A stretch of DNA of 64,000 nucleotides. It comes from Paraniabella defluvii (GTDB lineage Bacteria; Bacteroidota; Bacteroidia; Chitinophagales; Chitinophagaceae). The translations under genes and the position numbers were made by a program. This document shows positions 55,500-64,000 of this stretch, in pieces. Each line of letters starts with the position of its first letter. Position 1 is the first letter of the stretch. Location of the stretch: contig CP079215.1 in assembly GCA_019316985.1 (NCBI GenBank), positions 4,216,001-4,280,000 of the forward strand. The letters run 5' to 3'. Below the pieces are notes generated by a model, which worked only from the letters and a program-made list of their open reading frames with translations, did not search any database and was not told the DNA's origin.

Positions 55500-58400
55500 T
55501 GAAAAGAAGCAAGTATTCTTGTTGCTTATTGCTATGCGCAATATTTTTTGGGTGAACCCTTTTACATTGCGGGCCCAGCCAGCCACAAAAATTACGGGGA
55601 GTGTATTAGATGAAAATGCCAAGCCTGTAGCAGGTGCGTCCGTGCAATTAAAAACGGGACTTTAACGGTAGCAACCGGGGCAGAGGGGCAGTTTACGATC
55701 GATGTTCCTTTAAATTCGGTACTGGTGATTTCCAGCGTGGGTTTTGAAACGCAGGAAGTGACAGTAAATCAGGCGCAGTTAAATATAGTGCTCAGGCAGA
55801 AAGCAGCCGAAATGGACCAGGTAGTGGTAGTAGGTTATGGTACCCGTAAAAAAGTGATGTTACCGGAGCGATAGCTTCTGTAGGGGGCGACGATCTCCGC
55901 AGTGTACCTGTTACCAATCTTACACAGGCTTTACAGGGGCGGGTAACCGGTGTGGTGGCTACGCCCAACAGTTTCAGGCCCGGTGGAGGAAGTACCATCC
56001 GCATCCGGGGAAATCGATCGCTGAATGCCAGCAATGAACCATTATACGTGGTAGACGGGTTCCCGGTAACTTATACGATCGACGATATGAACCCGGCAGA
56101 TATTGAATCGGTAGATATCTTAAAAGACGCATCAGCTACAGCTATTTACGGTGTACGCGGTGCAAACGGGGTTGTGCAGATCACTACCAAAAAGGGAAAG
56201 GCCGGTAAAATAAATGTCACTTATATGGGCAGCAAATCCGTTGACCAGATCATCAGGCAAGCGCCCATATATGACGGGCCCGGAATAGCCGATGCCTGGC
56301 GGCAGGCTTTTTTGCCGACCGCCAATATACGGCCAACAGGGGTACGGCTTCAGCTACTAATCCGTTATACTATTATCCTACTGCTATTAACGATATTGCA
56401 CTTTTCTGGACCCGCTTTGGTAGCATTGAACAATGGAATTCAATCAAAGATGCCTATACCTGGGATGTATACGACCCGGCTAATAATATTTTCAGGGCAC
56501 GTAAAAGACCAACAACTGATGCCGAAAAAGAGCTGCTGAGAGGGTTAGGCATTACGTCTCAACTGGATAGTGTAGATATATGTATGATCCGTCGAAGGTA
56601 AAAAGCTTCGACTGGCAAAATGAAGTGGGATTACGAAATGGCTCTACCGATAATCACAGTATTTCTGTAACGGGAGGCAGCGATAAAATCAGGTCTTCTT
56701 TAAACGCAGGCTACTTTAAGCAAACGGGCATTGAGTATGCGCAGGACTATACAAGGTATTCCATCGGGAATTCGGTGGACTTTAAACCGGTTAAGTTTTT
56801 AAATTTTGGAACCTCCATCAATTTTATACATAGCATTACCAATAGCAGCACCAGTTCTTATGGAAATGCGAACGGTATGATACCATTGGTGACTCCTATG
56901 ATAGTGCAGGCAACTGGGTAATGTTTCCCAACCGTGACCAGCAAATAGTAAGTGCCATCAACGACCGCAATACAGTAATGGATCAAACCAAGGCTAACCG
57001 GGTGTTTGGTAATGTATATGCGGAAGTTACTTTATTTAAGGGGCTTAAATACCGTACCATGTTTGGCGCCGATATCCGTAATTCAAACAGGGGTACATTC
57101 AACGGAGCGCAATCTTCCATCCGTTTGGGCAGCCCCGCCAATGCTTCGAGAACTGACGTGCGTAGCTCTTCCTGGGTATACGATAATATCTTAACGTATA
57201 GTACCAATATAAAATCAGATCACTCTATTAATGTTACATTACTGCATGAGATGCAGAGCCTCAACAGAACAGATACTTCTATCATGAGTGCCAACAATCT
57301 GATCTTTGAATCCCAGAAATGGTATTCCCTGCAAAAGAATACCGATGCAACGGTTACCGGCAGTGGTAACTTTGCCGAAGCTAAATACCTGTCGTATATG
57401 GCAAGGGTAGAGTATGGTTTTAGAAGCAAGTATTTACTTACGTTAAGCAATCGATATGATAACTCGTCTGTATTTGCAGTTAACAGTACAGGCGCCTGGT
57501 TTCCCTCGGCTTCGTTGGCATGGCAATTAGACAGAGAGTCTTTTTTGCTTCACAGAATTTATTTGACTACGCCAAATTGAGATTGTTGGGTATTGGTACG
57601 GTTGGTAATGCGTCTATTGCACCGTATAGAACAGGCGGACCCCTGGCATCTACAAGTTACAGCTGGGGTAATGGTGTTGCTGCCATTGGCGCTGCTCCTG
57701 CTACCTTTGCAGTACCTACACTTACATGGGAAAAAACAACTACTGCAAATCTGGGATTAGAGTTTGGGATTTTAAATAACCGCATTACGGGTACCATCGA
57801 TGTGTATAATACCAATACGGTTAACCAGCTGCAGGATAAATCGATACCTGCGGCCAATGGCGTAGGCTATCTGTCTGTAAATTTAGGTAAGGTAAATAAC
57901 AGAGGTATTGAAGTTGCCCTGAGCACCCGCAACATCGATAATGCCAATTTTAAATGGAGCACAGATTTTATGTTTTCTAAAAACAAGGAAAGATTGGTAG
58001 ATATTGATGGGTCAGGCAACAGTAACTATGCTAATCTTTGGATATTGAATCAGCCTTTACAGGTTTACTGGAGCTATAAAAAGAAGGGATCTTCCAGTAT
58101 AGCGACACCGCCGCAGGAGGTATTCTTTCTTCTTTATACTGGATAAAGAATGGTAAAACCAACACTGCATTTTTACCCGGTAAGATAAAAATTTTAGATG
58201 CCAACGGCGATTCAACATTCAGCAATGCCGATAAGGTTGTTTTGGGCTCCCATAATCCCGATTTCATCGCCAGTATCAATAATACATTGTCTTACAAAGA
58301 CTTTGAGCTTAATTTTCTTACCTATTTCAGGGTAGGAGGTCTTTACCGGGTACCAAGACCGGGCCTGGTGGGGCGGTATCAGTCTAACCGAGTTGATTAC

Positions 58401-58740
58401 TGGACCCCATCTAACCCCTCTAACGAGTATCAGCAGCCAACTCAAACCAGCGATATTCCCTCTATTGGGAGGCGCTTACTTACAGGAAGGCAACATTTAT
58501 ACGGGTGAGAAATATTACACTCACTTACAGGTTGCCTAAAACGTTCACATCAAAAATTCATGCCAGCAATCTTGCAGTATATGTAACGGCGGTTAATCCT
58601 TTCCTCATACATAATGGAGATAAGGATTATGATCCTGAAACGGTTCCTTACAGGAGTTCCCGGGTAACACCACCAGCCAGGTAGGTCCCAGCTCCTATAG
58701 TTTCAAGAGTTATGTGTTGGGGGTAAGGGTTGATCTGTAA
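55500..58740 (+). CDS. susC: SusC/RagA-family TonB-dependent receptor (locus 3), frameshifted
   Basis: Start MKRSKYSCCLLLCAIFF (55500) with a signal peptide. Then come the carboxypeptidase-like domain (ITGSVLDENAKPVAGASVQL, LVISSVGFETQEV), the plug (MDQVVVVGYGTRKKSDVTGA, LYVVDGFPVTYTI, LKDASATAIYGVRGANGVV) and the barrel ending FKSYVLGVRVDL. At least eight breaks split it (for example near 55555, 55660, 55850, 56310, 56570, 56920, 57540 and 58110). Restored length is about 1085 residues. It imports rhamnose-containing oligosaccharides, judging by its neighbours. Confidence 0.95.
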
Positions 58741-58768
58741 GTTTTTTAAAAGGTTAAAACGTAATACA

Positions 58769-60766
58769 ATGAAGAATTTAATATTATATATGAAATGCAC
58801 GGTTACTGCTGTTTTATTGTTAACGGTAACTTCCTGTAATAAGTTTATCAAAGAAGAACTGGTAAGTACGCTTACTGAAGATTACTATAAAACGGATGCA
58901 GGCCTCGAAGACCTGGTAAAGTCGGCTTACGCACCCCTGCAATGGAAATTTACCGGTGAACAATCTTATGCGATGTCTAACTTTGGAACTGACGAATTTC
59001 GCGAAGGCGACCAGTTTAACAACGTACGGTATAACGACTATGATGCCAACCTCAATGCCAATGATTTGTTTGTAGACGGGCTTTGGACGAATAATTATGC
59101 AGGTATACGGCGGTGTAACCAGGGCATTGAATTAATTTCAGCTTATGATAACCCCACCTCGGTAAGTTTGGGCACACAGGCCAAAAAAGATTTAAGGATT
59201 GCAGAACTGAAGGGGTTGAGAGCCTTCTATTATTTTCATTTGCTGCAGCAATTGGGAGGCGTACCGCTTGTATTGTCTGTACCCAAGGAAGCGCAATACG
59301 AATTTCCGCGGGCCAGCGAGGCTGATGTATATGCACAGGTGATTACAGATCTGCGGGCCGCCGCTGCAGTAGAGAGCCTGCCCTGGCGTTATACCAGTGC
59401 CGACAGGGGGCGTGTAACCAAAGCAATGGTGAACCATTACCTGGCAAAGGTATACCTGACAAGAGGAAGCGCTGTAACAGAACAGCGCGGACAAAAAGCC
59501 ACCGATATGGACAGCGCTATTTATTTTGCTAATGAGGTGATAGTGAATAGCGGTCACACCCTAGAAGCAGATTTTGGCAGTTTATTTAATGCGGCCTATC
59601 CCGATGGAACAATAGCTCCTCTGGGCCAGGTAGGAGCCCGCCCTTAGCAGCAAGGCAAAAATAGAAGCCAATAATGCCAGCAATGAAATTATTTTCGCAG
59701 CCCAGTTTAGCTCCAATTTGTTACTGGTGGGCAGTGGGGCTAACAATCAAACACATCTTTTTATCCGTCGCAGTATGACGCCGGTATCACTGGTATGGTA
59801 AGAGACTTCTTTAACGGACGACCTTTTAGAAGGCTGCGCCCTACCGATTATACCATCGACATTTTTGATAAAATAAATGACTCAAGGTTTTTTAAAACTT
59901 TTCAGACTGTATATTACAGGAACGGCTCTATTCCAACGCAGGCAGCTTCTCCCGGTTTATACTGGACAGCGGCAAATGCACCCTCTCCGGCGCTGGTTAA
60001 TTTACCAAAAGTAATGTTAGGCGATACCGCGGGGTTGTATATTGTAAATCCGCCTAACCTGCCCCTGCTAACCTCTCAAATAGCCGCCATGCGTTATTAT
60101 GCAGTGTTTGCAAGAAATAAGCAAACCACGGCCGGTGGGGCGATCACCAGCGACTTTAATAACAACAAGTATCTCACCATGTGGAAACTTTCAGATCCCA
60201 TCCGCTTAACTAATACCAATAATGAAGCTAAAGGAATCAGGAATGGTACCTACGCGCGGCTGGCCGAGACCTACCTTATTATAGCAGAGGCCTATGGCAG
60301 GAAAGGAGACTATACCAGTGCATTAACTTATGTAAATAGGCTCAGGCAGCGGGCTGCCTACAAGGCGAACGAAATTCGGAGCCCGCAGATTTGGCAATAT
60401 ATGGGTGGCCCTAATACCTTGGCAAATACAGAAGCAGCAAATATGGCAACCACTACCTTGTTTACAACCAATGCGCCCGGTGAATTGTATCCTCCGTCAG
60501 TAACTTCTACTACAGATAGATTCATTCATTTCATGTTGAACGAAAGAACCCGTGAATTGTGTGGTGAGTTTTACCGGTGGGAAGACCTGGTTCGGACAGA
60601 AACATTGTTTGAAAGAACGAAATTGTATAATGCAGACATCAGTCCCTCGTTTGCAACGTTTCATAAACGGAGGCCCATTCCTTACCTGCAAATGGTTGCC
60701 CAGCAAATAGGAGGACAGCCTATGTCGCCCGACCAGATGAAGAATTATCAAAATCCCGGTTACTAA
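58769..60766 (+). CDS. susD: SusD/RagB-family lipoprotein (locus 3), frameshifted
   Basis: The start at 58769 (MKNLILYMKCTVTAV) is chosen because the lipobox TVTSC then lies near residue 22; the open frame begins 13 codons earlier. SusD features are LVKSAYAPLQWKFTGEQSY, ELKGLRAFYYFHLLQQLGGV, KVYLTRGSAV, RLAETYLIIAEAYGRKGDYT, YVNRLRQRAAY and NERTRELCGEFYRWEDLVRT. Breaks near 59635 and 59790 split it; restored length is about 665 residues. It works with SusC3, 28 bases upstream. Confidence 0.94.
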
Positions 60767-60777
60767 CGGGTTACAAT

Positions 60778-60813
60778 AAATAGAGAGGAGCCAAAAAGGG
60801 CCCCTCTCTATTT
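60778..60813 (+). terminator. Terminator after SusD3
   Basis: AATAGAGAGG-AGCC pairs with GGGCCCCTCTCTATT around a short A-rich loop, and T residues follow. It ends the SusC3-SusD3 operon, so GH106 has its own promoter. Confidence 0.85.
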
Positions 60814-60935
60814 TATGATCGGTTGGCAAGGTTGAATCCTGAATACAGATTTTTCAAAAATATCTCAACCCATGTATAATTAGTATAAGAATCCTGTTTT
60901 TCGTAAGGAAAAGGCTGCATTTTTACTTTTATCAA

Positions 60936-60979
60936 CAGGATAGTTCAGGATTGCTGAATAAACAGGAGCTTTAATTTTA
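60936..60979 (+). promoter_or_regulatory. CAGGAY direct-repeat promoter element 3 (before GH106)
   Basis: CAGGATAGTTCAGGAT (60936-60951) matches the other two elements, and TAATTTTA (60972-60979), a -7-like box, follows after 20 bases. The GH106 start is 120 bases beyond the repeat. Confidence 0.7.
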
Positions 60980-61070
60980 CGGGAAGGCTTGTTGAATAGC
61001 CGGTAAATGTATTGCTGCTGTATATTAACGATTGGGTTTAGGCAGCCATTTAAAATCTTAAACAAAACCA

Positions 61071-63911
61071 ATGGTTTTTAAAAGAAAAGGTTATCTGCAT
61101 GCGCTGTGCAGTTGCGCATTCTTATTAATAGTGGCAGGAACAGCAAAGGCACAATTGGAATGGCCGGTTATACGCCAGCAACACAAACCATGGACCCGCT
61201 GGTGGTGGGAAGGAGCGCTGTTGATGAGAAAGGGCTTAGCTGGAACCTGGAGCAGTATCAGAAAGCGGGACTTGGCGGCGTAGAGATTACCCCTATTTAC
61301 GGGGTTTACGGAGAGGAAAAGCATTTTGTGGATTTTCTTTCTCCCCGGTGGATGCAATTGTTTGCTTACACTTTAAAGGAAAGTAAACGTTTGGGATTAG
61401 GGGTTGACCTGGCTAACGGAACAGGTTGGCCCTTTGGCGGGCCTTGGGTGACGGATGCAGATGCCAGCAAAGCTGTTTTCCACAAAATATTTACATTGGA
61501 AGCCGGCCGGCAATTAGCAGAACGGGTCATTTTTGAACGCGAGGGTTTCGTGCGTACAGCGAATGGTAAAAGGTAGCTGTGGCAAGCCTTAAAAATCCGT
61601 TAACACGGAATGGCGATCTGCAGGGGCTGGCATTAGATCAGGTGCAATTCCTGGTAAGCTGAAACTGGTTACTTTAATGGCTTATAACCCTAACGTAAAA
61701 CCAATAGATCTCACAGACAAAGTAAATAAAGATGGCCAGTTACAGTGGAGTGCGCCGGCAGGATCGGGCGACTGGACATTATATGCTTTATTTGAAGGTT
61801 TGCACGGCAAAATGGTAGAGAGGGCTGCGCCGGGAGGTGAAGGATATGCTATTGATCATTTTTCAAAGACAGCAGCACAAAATTATTTTAAGAGATTCGA
61901 TGAAGCGTTTAAGGGTTATGATATCAGCTATCTACGTTCGTTTTTAATGATTCTTACGAGGTAGATGACGCGCGGGGAGAAGCCAATTGGACACCGGGAT
62001 TTTTTGAAGAATTTTATAAAAGAAAAGGATATGACCTGCGTAATGAATTGCCAGCCCTTTTAGGAAAGTCAGACGCAGAAAAGAATGCCCGCGTTATTTA
62101 TGATTACCGTTCAGTGGTCGACGAGTTGCTTTTAGACCATTTTACCCGGGAATGGAAAAGATGGGGAGTGGGGAAAGGAAAAATGTTACGCAACCAAAGC
62201 CATGGGTCTCCCGCTAATACATTAGATTTATATAGCGTAGTAGATATACCGGAGACAGAGGGTAATGATATTTTACGTTTTAAGTTCGCTACATCTGCCG
62301 CCCATGTAATGGGAAAGCCCCTGGTATCTTCCGAATCGGCTACATGGCTTAACGAACATTTCTTATCTTCCTGGGGGATGTTAAAAAGGCTCTCGACCTG
62401 TTTTTTCTGGGAGGCGTGAACCATATTTTTATCACGGTACTGAATACTCACCTCAAAATGCCCGATGGCCGGGGTGGTTGTTTTACGCTGCCGTTCATTT
62501 TCAGCCGGAGAATCCGCAATGGCGGCATTTTCATGCTTTAAATCAATATGTGGCAAGGGTGCAGTCTTTCCTGCAAAGTGGGAAGCCAGACAATGATATA
62601 TTACTTTATTATCCTATTGCGGATCGTTATTCGCAGCCTGGTAATACACTGCTGCAGCATTTCGATGGCATGGAAAAGAACTTTGTAAATACCGATTTCG
62701 AGCATGTTGCAAAAGATATGGTAGAAAAAGGATACAGCTTTGATTTTTTCTCAGACCGGCAGTTAGAGCAATTTAAATTTCAGGGTGGCAACATTGTTAC
62801 GGGAGGTAACCGGTTTAAAGCTATTTTACTGCCGGCAATTGATAAAATACCCGAAGCTTCAATGGCTGCCCTGCTCAGCATGGTTAAGGCGGGCGCAACT
62901 TTATTAGTGCATAAACATTTGCCCCGGGATGTACCAGGGTTCAATAAAGCCGGCGAAAGAAGAACCCAGTTGCATCAGTTGCTGTCTACATTAAAGTTCA
63001 ATAAAAATCAGTCTGTGCAAACAGCCAGTTTAGGGAAAGGCCTGGTACATATGAGCGATGAGCTTACGGAACTTACCCGCCTTGCAAAAGCCAGGCAGGA
63101 AAAGCCTTTGTCAGACTCTGTTTACATGTTGCGCCGGAAAAATGAGCAGGGCTATTTGTATTTTGTAAATAACCGTACGGATCATAAAGTAGATGAATGG
63201 GTCGGGTTAACCAATTATGCGGAGACAGTCGCATTATTTGATCCTGCAAGCGGAGAAAAAGGTATGGCTCAAACCCGGCCGGGCCGCCGGGGAGGTATTG
63301 AAGTTCGTATTCAATTGGAGCCCCATGCATCAGTAATTATTCAATCGCTGCGTTTTAAAAAACGGGCATCCCGTTTCTTTACAGGAACCTGCAGGGAATG
63401 TAATGGTTCTGGATGGCTCATGGAAGCTTGAATTTCTGCACGGTGGCCCTGTTTTGCCAGCGGCAACCACGGCTAACCATTTGGGATCATGGACAGATTT
63501 AGACGGGGATGCTTATACAAACTTTTCGGGGTGGCCAGGTATACCCTTCAGTTTAATAAACCACCGGGAAGGGCAGCCAGCTATTTGCTTAGTCTCGGAA
63601 AAGTAAATGAAACGGCTGAAGTGATACTGAACGGTAAACCAGTGGCTACCCTGATAGGTCCGTCTTTTAACGCTGTTATACCGGCTGCGGTTTTACAGGC
63701 AACTAACCGGCTGGAAATAGTGGTAGCTAATTTAATGGCTAATCGCATTTCCTACATGGATCGCAATAATATACCCTGGAAGATTTTTTATAACACCAAT
63801 ATGCCTGCGCGTAAGGCAGAGAACGTGAAAGATGGTTTATTTAATGCATCAAACTGGAAGCCGTTACCTTCAGGCCTTTCAGGCCCCGTTAGTTTAACAG
63901 CGCTGCAATAA
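61071..63911 (+). CDS. GH106 alpha-L-rhamnosidase, exported, frameshifted
   Basis: A signal peptide (HALCSCAFLLIVAGTAKAQ) precedes PWTRWWWEGSAVDEKGLSWN, AGLGGVEITPIYGVYGEEKH, LGVDLANGTGWPFGGPWVTD and EAFKGYDISYLRSF-type barrel sequence. A C-terminal beta-sandwich follows (YLLSLGKVNETAEVILNGKP, WKPLPSGLSGPVSLTALQ). These are signatures of GH106/Glyco_hydro_106 enzymes that release L-rhamnose from pectic rhamnogalacturonan. At least six breaks split it (for example 61205, 61575, 61660, 61955, 62405, 63390 and 63530). Restored length is about 950 residues. Rhamnose released would feed the mutarotase at 53572. Confidence 0.88.
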
Positions 63912-63916
63912 ATTAC

Positions 63917-64000
63917 ATGAAACAAATTAAAAAGAATTGTTCCTGGCCAGGCCTTGCACGGTATATGCTATTCACCCTTGCCTGCCTGGTATGGGGTATA
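63917..64000 (+). CDS. Start of an exported protein (cut by window edge)
   Basis: Five bases after the GH106 stop an ATG opens MKQIKKNCSWPGLARYMLFT followed by LACLVWGI, a typical signal peptide. Only 28 codons are visible, so the product cannot be named; position suggests another enzyme of the rhamnose locus. Confidence 0.6.
   Translation, partial: MKQIKKNCSWPGLARYMLFTLACLVWGI

Noticed and set aside
1..64000. CRISPR array, rRNA operon, insertion sequence or toxin-antitoxin module
   Set aside because: I looked for regularly spaced repeats, transposase motifs and paired small genes and saw none that hold up.

Overview
The window comes from a Bacteroidota chromosome, most likely a soil- or plant-associated member of the Chitinophagaceae or a close relative (inference). 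The support is three SusC/SusD outer-membrane uptake pairs, hybrid GntR/LacI-type sugar regulators, DUF5107/TPR and DUF4998/DUF5000 lipoproteins, and promoters of the Bacteroidota type (TTTG at -33, TAnnTTTG at -7). Nearly every long gene is split by one-base indels, mostly homopolymers one base short. The reading frame can usually be restored to the family's normal length, so I treat these as sequence or assembly errors and give each gene its full restored span. Layout: (1) 1-4850, end of a mobile element: DUF932 protein, ssb, a small ORF, two near-identical large serine recombinases flanking a catalytically dead resolvase-like protein, ending against a tRNA-Pro gene (4853-4925). (2) 5000-8480, LacI regulator with an APH/NahK-like sugar kinase, and an Fpg/Nei DNA glycosylase. 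(3) 8486-27906, a polysaccharide utilisation locus. A seven-gene minus-strand operon encodes SusC, SusD, two surface lipoproteins, an SGNH acetylesterase, a GH95 fucosidase and a GH36 alpha-galactosidase. Upstream lie a sodium symporter and its GntR-type regulator, and a divergent clan GH-D-like glycosidase. Copies of one TATACTA-type operator sit at both the regulator and the SusC promoter. (4) 27941-33590, AraC regulator, DUF5107-TPR protein, sugar-porter MFS transporter. (5) 33743-45175, the most unusual part: a SusC/SusD operon with no carbohydrate enzyme. It is preceded by a strong promoter and a 39-codon leader ORF ending in three cysteine codons. It continues with two tandem DoxX-like membrane proteins, an unknown secreted protein, a persulfide-dioxygenase-like MBL-rhodanese protein and an FAD oxidoreductase. 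The sulfur theme and the Cys leader suggest a cysteine-regulated uptake system for a sulfur compound (inference). (6) 45440-52012, general genes: endonuclease V, lipocalin, DUF5995, a flavin-binding stress protein, the uncharacterised radical-SAM/DUF4130 DNA repair pair, DinB-like protein, universal stress protein. (7) 52021-64000, a second polysaccharide locus for rhamnose-containing pectin-type glycans: sulfatase, L-rhamnose mutarotase, GH105 unsaturated rhamnogalacturonyl hydrolase, SusC/SusD, GH106 alpha-L-rhamnosidase and the start of another exported protein. Three of its promoters carry the same 16-bp direct-repeat element (CAGGAY-N4-CAGGAY), placed 20-21 bp before a -7-like box, which marks a coregulated rhamnose regulon.
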